Assembly: GCA_021779095.1 (NCBI GenBank)
Contig: JAJYBI010000027.1
Location: 1 to 49,743, forward strand
DNA length: 49,743 nt
Source of the DNA: Deltaproteobacteria bacterium
GTDB taxonomy: Bacteria > Desulfobacterota > Desulfuromonadia > Geobacterales > JAJYBI01
Direction of reading: 5' to 3'
Shown here: positions 8,230-14,799 of the stretch, one piece after another
Layout of the letters: the number at the start of each line of letters is the position of its first letter
How positions within the stretch are numbered: the first letter of the stretch is position 1
Position numbers and translations under genes: made by a program
Notes under the pieces: generated by a model
Database searches by the model: none
The model's input: the letters and a program-made list of their open reading frames with translations, nothing else
What the model was told of the DNA's origin: nothing

Positions 8230-8562
8230 TTGAAATTCGTAGAAATTCGTGCCTGTTATAAAGATGGCGGTGAGTTGACGCGTGAGTTATTTGTAATTAT
8301 CTGCGGGTTGAATCCTGATAATAGAATTGCTTGTGGAGAATGGATGGGTTATTGTTTAACAAATAAATATCACTTTCCTTTTGTACTTAAAAATGAAAAT
8401 GAACTATTCTTTGGTTGGGAAGAAAACTACTACGAAATGACAGACTTGAAAGAAAAGCGCATATTGGAAGGCGAATACTTTACAATATCTAATCAGCCAG
8501 GTGATCCTGAAGAATTTCAATCAACATACCAAATTACACATGTGACACCCATGGTTAAATAA
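8230..8562 (+). CDS. Uncharacterised small protein
   Basis: I do not recognise this protein of about 110 residues. It is acidic with many aromatic residues (GEWMGYCL, FFGWEENYYEMTDL), predicted soluble, with no signal peptide or membrane segment. AAGGAG at 8218-8223 has ideal six-base spacing to a TTG at 8230 but directly abuts the ATG at 8224, so the TTG is preferred. Starts at 8146, 8209 or 8215 would lengthen it. The gene is very AT-rich and is preceded by about 180 bp of AT-rich DNA. It lies alone between two modules and could be an immunity-like or defence accessory gene, but nothing in it proves that. Confidence 0.5.
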   Translation: MKFVEIRACYKDGGELTRELFVIICGLNPDNRIACGEWMGYCLTNKYHFPFVLKNENELFFGWEENYYEMTDLKEKRILEGEYFTISNQPGDPEEFQSTYQITHVTPMVK

Positions 8563-8599
8563 ATTACTACTTGCGCTATTCGCAATTCGCGAATAGAAT

Positions 8600-9121
8600 A
8601 TGCTCATGGTGCTGAAACCCCAAGATATAGTGATCCTCCTGAAACTCGTAACCATCGGTGACCGTCAATGGTCTTTCAGTTCGCTGGCGGACGATCTCGC
8701 CATGAGTGCATCCGAGGTTCATAGTGGTATCAAACGTGCGTCAGCTGCACGACTGTACGACCCTCAACGCAAGGTGCCTATACTGAAAGCACTCCTTGAG
8801 TTCCTGGTACATGGGGTAAAGTACGCATTTCCTCCTGTAAAGGGCAGTCTTACGCGCGGTATCCCTACGAGTTACGCAGCCCCTCCATTGAGCAACCTCA
8901 TCGTTCAGACCGACGAGCCACCGCCTGTGTGGGCCGCTCCCGATGGCAACACGCGGGGGTACGAGTTTTCGCCCTTATATCCCTCTGTCCCGAAGGCAGT
9001 AGTTCATGACCCGGCTCTATACGAACTGTTGGCTTTAGTCGATGCGATACGAGAGGGTAGGGCGAGGGAACGGGAACTGGCTGTAAAAGAGATTACTGCG
9101 AGGCTGATTGGGCATGAGTAG
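8600..9121 (+). CDS. HTH protein, partner of a nucleotidyltransferase
   Basis: This 173-residue protein has an N-terminal winged-helix-like segment (residues 5-50, with SSLADDLAMSASEVHSGIKRA as its HTH core). It is followed by YAFPP (about 74) and further on TSYAAPP, and an acidic C-terminal helix. I recall this family being encoded directly before AbiEii-like nucleotidyltransferases. The stop overlaps the start of the nucleotidyltransferase gene by 8 bp, so the pair is translationally coupled. The likely role is antitoxin and/or autorepressor. Start ATG at 8600 or 8606; neither has a strong ribosome-binding site. Confidence 0.6.
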   Translation: MLMVLKPQDIVILLKLVTIGDRQWSFSSLADDLAMSASEVHSGIKRASAARLYDPQRKVPILKALLEFLVHGVKYAFPPVKGSLTRGIPTSYAAPPLSNLIVQTDEPPPVWAAPDGNTRGYEFSPLYPSVPKAVVHDPALYELLALVDAIREGRARERELAVKEITARLIGHE

Positions 9122-9824
9122 GGTTGTTGAGATTAATCTGGCGATGATACGGCACGTAGCTGAACGACTTGGTCCTCTTCGAGAACGAGTTGTATTCCTT
9201 GGCGGAGCCGCTACAGCGCTACTCATCACCGACAACGCCGCCCCTGACGTAAGAGTGACAACCGATGTCGATGTGATCGTGGAAATCGCTTCGCGTGGGG
9301 ATTACTACCGCCTGGCGGATTCACTACGGTTTGCGGGCTTCACAGAAGACACTAGAGAAGGCGCACCCGTCTGCCGATGGCTTGTAGACGGTATTGCGGT
9401 AGATGTTATGCCTACTGAAGCCGACATACTTGGCTTTAGTAATCAATGGTACGGGGAAGCTATTCGACATGCTGAGGTCCGGAATATAGCCGACGAAATG
9501 GCAATTCGTCTGGTTACCGCACCATATTTCCTAGCAACCAAAATTGATGCGTTCCACAGCCGTGGTGCTGATGATTACATTGCGAGCCACGATATGGAGG
9601 ACATCATAACCCTCCTTGACGGTCGTTCTGAAGTTGTCGATGAAGTGAAAAATGCCCCTGATGATGTCAGGAATTTCCTCGCACTAAAGTTTGGGGAGTT
9701 CCTGAACAACCGTTCCTTCCTCGATGCCGTGCCTGGTCACCTCCTGCCCGACGCAGCGAGCCAGCAGCGGGTTCCGATACTGATGGAAAGAATGGCAGCA
9801 ATTACATCTCAGGGGCGGATATAA
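9114..9824 (+). CDS. Nucleotidyltransferase, AbiEii-like putative toxin
   Basis: This 236-residue protein has the nucleotidyltransferase signature. FLGGAATALL has the Gly-Gly at 30-31, DVDV has the metal-binding Asp51 and Asp53, and the likely third acidic residue is Asp97 in GIAVDVMP. AbiEii/MenA-type toxins of this superfamily transfer nucleotides to RNA or protein targets. The ATG at 9114 overlaps the upstream HTH gene; a TTG at 9108 is the alternative. With the HTH gene it makes a two-gene module resembling a type IV toxin-antitoxin pair, a common stabiliser and anti-phage component of integrated elements. The toxin role is inferred. Confidence 0.65.
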   Translation: MSRVVEINLAMIRHVAERLGPLRERVVFLGGAATALLITDNAAPDVRVTTDVDVIVEIASRGDYYRLADSLRFAGFTEDTREGAPVCRWLVDGIAVDVMPTEADILGFSNQWYGEAIRHAEVRNIADEMAIRLVTAPYFLATKIDAFHSRGADDYIASHDMEDIITLLDGRSEVVDEVKNAPDDVRNFLALKFGEFLNNRSFLDAVPGHLLPDAASQQRVPILMERMAAITSQGRI

Positions 9825-10430
9825 TCATTCATTATCAGACAATCCACGCTTGCCGATAAATTTTATCCGACAGATACATCCGTCGTTTACCTCTTTGGTA
9901 GAATACCAGCCTGATCCCGAGTCTCTGCAAGAAGTGATGTCGATGTGTTTGTCGTTAAAAACCCTTCTATCCCTTTCGTCAGTGACCCGTCCTGCAGCCT
10001 TCCGGAAGATATCTTCATGCTGTTCAATGGTGAACTTCTCGTACTGGTTCGGGCACTTTATGAGCAGATGAAAATGATAATTGCATTTTGCTTTCATTCC
10101 CCCGTGCCTTTCAACAAACGCAAAACCCTGTACGAACTTTCTCCGCCGAATGTATTTCCTCGAAAAGAGGATCTGGTTGTACCTGTCCAGAAGTGTATTG
10201 ACATGTCGGCAGAGTAATTCGATTCGCATGTTTCTGCCGAAGGTCAGCGAGATGAAGAAATGGTATGGTCCGTTGTCGAGCACGAACTGTCGATACTCTC
10301 GTGTAAGCCGGTAAAAGGGATGTGGGAACCTCTGTTCATCACTGTCTTTCATCGGTTTTAACTTGCTAAACCCACCTTGTACTACGGTTACCGAATGCCG
10401 TGTTTCTTGGATTGTATTCTTGTTTCTCAT
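9825..10430 (-). CDS. HUH-like replication/relaxase-type protein (inovirus Gp2-like)
   Basis: This protein of about 201 residues shows the three motifs expected of an HUH endonuclease, in order (numbered from the ATG at 10433): FISLTF at 60-65 (motif 1), HFHLLI at 120-125 (His-hydrophobic-His metal site, motif 2) and WYSTKEV at 176-182 (Tyr177 and Lys180, motif 3). Such proteins nick single-stranded DNA in rolling-circle replication or mobilisation. Similar proteins are annotated as inovirus-type Gp2 in phage satellites and integrated elements. AAGGAG precedes two successive ATG codons (10433 and 10430) and spacing favours the second. The gene converges tail-to-tail with the nucleotidyltransferase gene with no gap. 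Enzymatic activity is inferred from the motifs alone. Confidence 0.6.
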   Translation of the reverse strand: MRNKNTIQETRHSVTVVQGGFSKLKPMKDSDEQRFPHPFYRLTREYRQFVLDNGPYHFFISLTFGRNMRIELLCRHVNTLLDRYNQILFSRKYIRRRKFVQGFAFVERHGGMKAKCNYHFHLLIKCPNQYEKFTIEQHEDIFRKAAGRVTDERDRRVFNDKHIDITSCRDSGSGWYSTKEVNDGCICRIKFIGKRGLSDNE

Positions 10431-10652
10431 CATGATTCTCCTTCAAGTCGTACTCAATGAATAGTTGTTGTGGTATCAGTAAAATGGCTCCTATTGGCAA
10501 TACTCTCCCATCAAGACCCTCGAAAAATGAGCGCTTGGCGGGCAGAAACTGTCTGGTTGTCACCGGAATACGACACAAAAAAAGCCCGTAGCAAAAGTTC
10601 ATGCACATATTCCTGATACTTTAAATTATGATTTACAGAAGTCATTTTGAGC

Positions 10653-10985
10653 CTATATCCGCCCCAATTTTTCCAACCTCATTTCAATTGCACGGTTGGT
10701 TCTACCATGTACCTTTGCGATAACATCGATGGAGGTTCCCTTCTTGAACGCACTGACCATTCTTTTTTCTTCATCCTTCGTCCAAGGGGTGCCTCTGTTT
10801 TGGGATGATTTTGATCGCGTGATATCGAACTGTTGAAACCCTGACAACCTTTCGGTCGCTATACGCAATGCCTGGACGGTTTGCGGTTTGCGAATTATGC
10901 TTTTTTCAGAAAGGTCCTTCCCCGTGTATGGATTAATTCCATTCGCAAGTTTATGCAGAATATTACGTGCCTTTGCAGTAGTCAT
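10653..10985 (-). CDS. Small DNA-binding-type protein with SANT/HTH-like C-terminus
   Basis: This 110-residue protein ends in a module that starts PWTKDEEKRM, continues with IAKVHGRTNRAIEMRLEKLG and resembles a SANT/Myb- or sigma-like DNA-binding helix bundle seen in many integrated-element and prophage proteins. The N-terminal part (ARNILHKLANGINPYTG) is also a recurrent opening in such elements. The start at 10985 is chosen because GGAGG lies six bases upstream; the frame stays open to 11045 without a ribosome-binding site. A 12-bp hairpin separates it from the gene upstream. The 219 bp downstream, before the HUH-like gene, holds no gene I can support. Confidence 0.55.
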   Translation of the reverse strand: MTTAKARNILHKLANGINPYTGKDLSEKSIIRKPQTVQALRIATERLSGFQQFDITRSKSSQNRGTPWTKDEEKRMVSAFKKGTSIDVIAKVHGRTNRAIEMRLEKLGRI

Positions 10986-11012
10986 TCTTGCCCTCCAAAT
11001 AAATGAAGATGA

Positions 11013-11045
11013 TTGGAGCTCCCCTTGAAACAGGGGGAGCTCCAA
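11013..11045 (-). terminator. 12-bp hairpin between two element genes
   Basis: TTGGAGCTCCCC at 11013-11024 pairs perfectly with 11034-11045, with a nine-base loop. It lies just after the stop of the minus-strand gene at 11061 and before the ribosome-binding site of the next gene. There is no clean T-run after it, so it may be a weak terminator, an mRNA-processing site or a protein-binding palindrome (it contains two GAGCTC hexamers). Confidence 0.5.
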
Positions 11046-11060
11046 AGTCTAATGTTGTAG

Positions 11061-11561
11061 TTACCTACCAACAAAGTGAAAAGACAGTTTACGCGCAATT
11101 CTAACTGCCCTATCGAGGGTAGAAGCGTTAATGTTCAACTTCTTAGCTTCCCTCTTTCTAACACGGTCATAGTCAAACTCTGATAACTTTGCCAGTCGTT
11201 TGACAGTAGCCTCATCACTATTTTCATCATCTACACTGTCAGCTACACCAGAAAGAACATTAGCAGCAGTTGCATAGACAGATTTCATAATTTTTATTCT
11301 ATCTGCACATTCTGCACGTTCAGAATCACTTTGCTCACTGAACTTTTTACTTGTCCAATGATATACTTCATCGTCATTGCCAAATAAACCAACCGCAATA
11401 AAGCCCCCGCTGTAAATGTACCTGTTGTTTTTAATATGTGACGAAGAGGGGTTGGTGGGATCATTGAAATAGTGCGGTCTTTCGTCATCTTTTACCTTTT
11501 CAGTTAGCTTGAAACCTTTTTTCTCCATATACTTAGCAAATCTCTCAGTGTTTGTTGCCAT
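11061..11561 (-). CDS. Small protein with a satellite-primase-like N-terminus and LDxxV helix
   Basis: This 166-residue protein resembles pieces of the large primases found in P4-like satellites and integrated elements. Residues about 8-75 follow the pattern of their N-terminal zinc-free module (F..YM...GF..., then a G.FIAVGLFGNDDEVYHW block). Residues about 120-155 (LAKLSEFDYDRVRKREAKKL...STLDRAV) match the segment those primases carry between modules. Toprim and helicase domains are absent, so it cannot be a working primase alone. The ATG at 11561 has AAAGGAG seven bases upstream. A second protein with the same N-terminal pattern is encoded at 12103-12813. Confidence 0.5.
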   Translation of the reverse strand: MATNTERFAKYMEKKGFKLTEKVKDDERPHYFNDPTNPSSSHIKNNRYIYSGGFIAVGLFGNDDEVYHWTSKKFSEQSDSERAECADRIKIMKSVYATAANVLSGVADSVDDENSDEATVKRLAKLSEFDYDRVRKREAKKLNINASTLDRAVRIARKLSFHFVGR

Positions 11562-11639
11562 TGTCGATCTCCTTTACTTTGTGTTTGGCCATGGTTGGCA
11601 TTCTGTGTTAAGGTTACATCTCTATCAGAGCTGGCAGTT

Positions 11640-11876
11640 TTAGTGCCCTGATTTCCTCCCTTTGCGTCCACCGGGCGCAACTTCTATAGGTTGAGCTAGC
11701 GGCAGACTATTAATGCAGTCCTCTACTTCGTTGCTCTTCCATCGTACCGAGTTCGGCCCTGTGCGATAAGGCTTCGGAAATCTGCATGCAGCCATCCCTC
11801 TATGTAATCCTGCGCTGCTAGTCCCAAGAGCTTCGCATACCTCTTTTCGTCTCATCATTCTGATTTTTGTATCCAT
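11640..11876 (-). CDS. alpA: AlpA-family phage/element regulator
   Basis: This 78-residue protein of the AlpA/MerR-like excisionase type has the typical opening RRKEVCEALGTSSAGLHRGM (HTH), then FPKPYRTGPNSVRW and a SNEVEDCINSL helix. AlpA proteins activate integrase or excision genes in satellites such as P4 and CP4-57. GAGAGGAG lies five bases before the ATG. Its place between the small primase-like genes and the integrase fits a switch between integration and excision. Confidence 0.8.
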   Translation of the reverse strand: MDTKIRMMRRKEVCEALGTSSAGLHRGMAACRFPKPYRTGPNSVRWKSNEVEDCINSLPLAQPIEVAPGGRKGRKSGH

Positions 11877-12036
11877 ATATCTCCTCTCTGCATGTTGAGT
11901 TTCCTGGCCAGGGATGAGTCAAATGATAATGGTATGAAATGCAGATGTCTAGGCATAAAACGTAGTTAAAACAGTAGGTTATGGCTATAATGGTTGATTT
12001 TGAGGATGGTTATAGTAGTGATTTTAGGGGGGAAAA

Positions 12037-12072
12037 TAAAGCCCCTTAGATTAGCTAATCTAAGGGGCTTTA
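12037..12072 (-). terminator. Perfect 36-bp palindrome, likely terminator
   Basis: TAAAGCCCCTTAGATTAG (12037-12054) is followed without any spacer by its exact reverse complement (12055-12072). On the minus strand it lies 30 bp after the stop of the gene ending at 12103 and runs into TTTATTTTCC, which fits an intrinsic terminator. A spacer-free perfect palindrome is longer than termination requires and could also act as a cruciform or binding site. Confidence 0.65.
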
Positions 12073-12102
12073 TCCGCTTTATCTGGATACCTATATTTGA
12101 TT

Positions 12103-12813
12103 TTAGGGTAGGGAGGGTGATTCTGAATTCGGTTCAAATTCCTTTTCAAATTTGTAGAACTGAGAAGATACGTATTTCCTGGTTTTCTTTTTCTTTGCCC
12201 CGTATTTATTCACAATAGTCAGGCAATGGTCTTTTTCTGTTCCGGAAGTTTCAAGTTTTTCAATCGCCGTTAGGTATGTAGGTCTTATCTTTTGGTTTAG
12301 ACGGATATTTATAAAATTAATGAATTCCTGAAATGCTTTACCTTTTTCTGGAAGACGCTTCTTATCAATATAAAACTCACTGAGTCCTTCTAATACCATT
12401 GTTTTAATAATACCCTTTCGACCACTTACATTAGGCGGTGATGATGACACTTTATGATAATCATTTCTCTTGTTAGTATTCTGAGATTTGATAAGTTCTA
12501 AATATTTTTGTTTTGCCTTTTTCCTCTCCTTTTTTAAAGCAGCGAGTTTTGCTAATGCATCACCATTCCCTTGCTTATTCATTTTATTGAACTCTTTGCT
12601 TTTCCATATGCGAGAAAGATTCTCTTCAAAACATCCATAAAGTCCAAGAGATGGAGTGGATGCACTAAAGATATACCAACCGTTTTTTGAATCAGTTGGA
12701 TGAAGTTTAAAATGACAGTAATGTATCTTGCCATCTGCTTCAATATATTTAGGTGGCGAAAGGTTGTACTTTTCCAAACACAGTTTAAATTTATCTCTTT
12801 TGTTCTCTGACAT
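12103..12813 (-). CDS. Satellite-primase N-terminal-like protein
   Basis: This is a lysine-rich 236-residue protein. Residues about 8-75 closely follow the opening module of integrated-element primases: F...L...LSPPKYIEADGKIHY, then KNGWYIFSASTPSLGLYGCF and an I-W helix. A long charged helix (about 85-115) and an unrecognised C-terminal half follow. As in the smaller relative at 11061-11561, the Toprim and helicase parts are missing. The gene is strongly AT-rich and is followed by a perfect palindromic terminator. Possible roles are a DNA-binding accessory or a decoy fragment of a replication protein; neither is shown by the sequence. Confidence 0.5.
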   Translation of the reverse strand: MSENKRDKFKLCLEKYNLSPPKYIEADGKIHYCHFKLHPTDSKNGWYIFSASTPSLGLYGCFEENLSRIWKSKEFNKMNKQGNGDALAKLAALKKERKKAKQKYLELIKSQNTNKRNDYHKVSSSPPNVSGRKGIIKTMVLEGLSEFYIDKKRLPEKGKAFQEFINFINIRLNQKIRPTYLTAIEKLETSGTEKDHCLTIVNKYGAKKKKTRKYVSSQFYKFEKEFEPNSESPSLP

Positions 12814-13136
12814 TTTATGCCTTTTAGGTTCATGTAAAATGTATCAGATCCACGTTTCAACGGTCTTCAGTTCATCCAGAGTCTACTTTATGTTTATTGA
12901 TGTAGCCTGAAAACACATAGACAACGTGGAATCCTGTGCTTGCCCGACGGCGATCATGATACGTAGAATCTTAGAAATCTATATTCTCTCTTCGGCATCA
13001 TAGACATTTTCAAAAGGGACATACTTGATTACCAGATTACCAGTTACTTTGATATTGCCCCAACGGGGCAAAATAACCAACTCTTGTGGCTAGATGAAAG
13101 GGATAATGCCAGAGGCAAATACATATATTATCAAGA
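12814..13136. other. Non-coding stretch between element genes
   Basis: These 323 bases hold no frame I can support. A short hairpin (TTGCCCC at 13055-13061, loop AAC, GGGGCAA at 13065-13071) lies about 65 bp after the integrase stop on the minus strand and may weakly end that transcript, although no T-run follows. The rest is AT-rich without obvious repeats. Confidence 0.4.
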
Positions 13137-14468
13137 TTATTTTGCGGAGATAATTATCAGTAAATTTTGTTCCCATGCTTCAAGGGCCAACTGTTTTTCC
13201 TTGTCGTATCGGTATTGATTATAGACTTTGATTACACCTAGCTTTGCATGGTTCAGAACTGCGTCAATTATTTCGTCCATGAAACCCATTTGAGCCATGA
13301 ATGTTGCTGCTGTTCGCCTCAGATCATGTGGCGTGAAGTGGTCAACTTCCAGACGATTTTCTGACGCCGGCTTACCATCTTTCTCATAAAGTTGTTTGCC
13401 CTTTTTATCCAATAACGGCCAGGTAAGGTTTCTTTGGACTGCAACAGATAATGCGTGGGAATCAATAGGCTGTACTTTTTTCCTGTGTGGACTCGGGAAG
13501 ACAAAGCCATCGTAGTCTTCTTCCGCCGGTATTTCTCGAATTTCCTTTATCCGCTCGATGGACTGCGCAATGATCATTTTTGCCGTTTGTGACAGGAACA
13601 CGCGGTGCGTTTTCCCGTTCTTGGCTCTCTCCCCAGGGATTGTCCACCAATTCCCGTCGATTTCGCTGGTGTGGATTCCGATGACCTCGCCAGGCCGCTG
13701 AGCCGTAAGGAGCATCAACTTGAGAGCGGCTTTGATTTCTATGCTAATGGCGGCAACGTCCAATTTGTCCCATAGAGTCTTTATTTCTTCTGCTGATAAC
13801 GTCCTTTCCCGAGCGACTTTGGGGGCCAGCGCCTTGACACCAGTTGCGGGAGAATAGGGGAGAATGTCCCGCTCGACGGCAAAGTTCATCATCTTACGAA
13901 TGACTTGAAAGGTGTTGTTACTCATACCAGGAGATCCGCGATCAATTATCTTTTCAAGCAACAGCACGACATCTCGCTTTACAATGTCCTTTGCCTTGCG
14001 CTTACCCCAAACGGGTATTATCTCCCTCTTTAGGATACGGTCATCTTCTTTCCACGATCGCTTGAACTTCTTGGCGTGTTTCTCAATGTACTCTTTAACG
14101 AGTTCTTCGATAGTTAAAGCCTTACGGTGTTCTTCTGACTCTGCAATTCTTTTTTCTGATGCTTCCTGCTTGGCTTTTGCCGGATCAACACCCTCGGAGC
14201 GCCCGGCCTTTAAGGCTGCAACTTTGCCTTGTTCGATATTGAAAGCCTTCCTAGCCTGTTCCAGCGTGATGCCGTTAGGGTGTAGCTTGTCCTTATATTC
14301 ACCAAGATTTAGAAACCTGCGCACACCATCAATACGATAAAGATAGAAAAAGACTTTGCGGCCTGACGGAAGCACGCGAACACCGAAGCCGCCTTTTTCC
14401 CTTTTTGTATATTCTTTTCCTGTAGCCTTGAGGTTCCTGATCGTCATATCATCAAGCACGTCCGGCAT
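13137..14468 (-). CDS. int: Tyrosine-type site-specific integrase
   Basis: This 443-residue phage-type integrase has an N-terminal DUF4102-like arm-binding domain (residues about 8-90), a SAM-like core-binding domain (about 115-205) and a catalytic domain with the Arg of TAQRPGEV, H381-x-x-R384 of HDLRRTAA and the nucleophile Tyr416 in KVYNQY. It inserts and excises the element at the tRNA-Arg gene; the attachment site lies 180 bp upstream of the start. GGAGG lies six bases before the ATG. Its composition is AT-richer than the core genes beyond the attachment site. Confidence 0.92.
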   Translation of the reverse strand: MPDVLDDMTIRNLKATGKEYTKREKGGFGVRVLPSGRKVFFYLYRIDGVRRFLNLGEYKDKLHPNGITLEQARKAFNIEQGKVAALKAGRSEGVDPAKAKQEASEKRIAESEEHRKALTIEELVKEYIEKHAKKFKRSWKEDDRILKREIIPVWGKRKAKDIVKRDVVLLLEKIIDRGSPGMSNNTFQVIRKMMNFAVERDILPYSPATGVKALAPKVARERTLSAEEIKTLWDKLDVAAISIEIKAALKLMLLTAQRPGEVIGIHTSEIDGNWWTIPGERAKNGKTHRVFLSQTAKMIIAQSIERIKEIREIPAEEDYDGFVFPSPHRKKVQPIDSHALSVAVQRNLTWPLLDKKGKQLYEKDGKPASENRLEVDHFTPHDLRRTAATFMAQMGFMDEIIDAVLNHAKLGVIKVYNQYRYDKEKQLALEAWEQNLLIIISAK

Positions 14469-14486
14469 AAACTACCTCCGTTGCTG

Positions 14487-14507
14487 TTGCCGTTTTGTTG
14501 CCGTTTT
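14487..14507. repeat. Two tandem copies of TTGCCGTTTT upstream of int
   Basis: TTGCCGTTTT occurs at 14487-14496 and 14498-14507, an 11-base period, about one helical turn, between the int start and the att core. Integrase arm-type sites are often short direct repeats in this position, so these may be arm sites; two copies are few and the match could be chance. Confidence 0.4.
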
Positions 14508-14647
14508 CGATCGAGTCTCTTCGAAATTATTTGAAATGGTATGATGTTGACAATAGATAAAATAACACGTAATGTCAATATGTTAAGATGAATTTGTGAT
14601 GATAATTGTTATCGTTTGAAATTGCATGAAAATGCAATATTAACTTA

Positions 14648-14692
14648 CTTCGAACCAGGGTGTCGGGAGTTCGAATCTCTCCGGGCGCGCCA
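14648..14692 (+). other. Attachment site: 3' fragment of tRNA-Arg(UCG)
   Basis: The 45 bases read as the 3' part of a tRNA from the anticodon loop onward: loop CTTCGAA (anticodon TCG, 14648-14654), stem CCAGG, variable GTGTC, T-stem GGGAG, T-loop TTCGAAT (14670-14676), CTCTC, acceptor strand CGGGCGC (14682-14688), G and CCA. The bases before it (AACTTA) cannot pair with the anticodon stem, so the 5' half is missing. This is the displaced end left when an element recombines at the anticodon loop. The intact tRNA-Arg gene should lie at the other end of the element, left of this window. Confidence 0.85.
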
Positions 14693-14734
14693 AAAGAATA
14701 CCGGTTAAAGACCGAATCGGTTCCCCGTGAATAA

Positions 14735-14773
14735 ATGAAAACGCCGCCCCGGTTCGTGGAGCGGCGTTTTCAT
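14735..14773. terminator. Bidirectional intrinsic terminator after metG / tRNA locus
   Basis: ATGAAAACGCCGC (14735-14747) pairs perfectly with 14761-14773 around a 13-base loop, with A-runs on one side and T-runs on the other, so it can stop transcription from both strands. It serves the minus-strand tmk-holB-ricT-metG operon and, originally, the plus-strand tRNA-Arg gene. Confidence 0.85.
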
Positions 14774-14799
14774 TTGTGCGTCTGATTACTGCCGGAGTG

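Noticed and set aside
10366..10608. Possible 80-residue minus-strand gene upstream of the HUH-like gene
   Set aside because: It overlaps the start of the HUH-like gene by about 65 bp, has no good ribosome-binding site and no gene-like composition.
12814..13136. CRISPR-like repeats in the AT-rich gap
   Set aside because: No regularly spaced direct repeats were seen.
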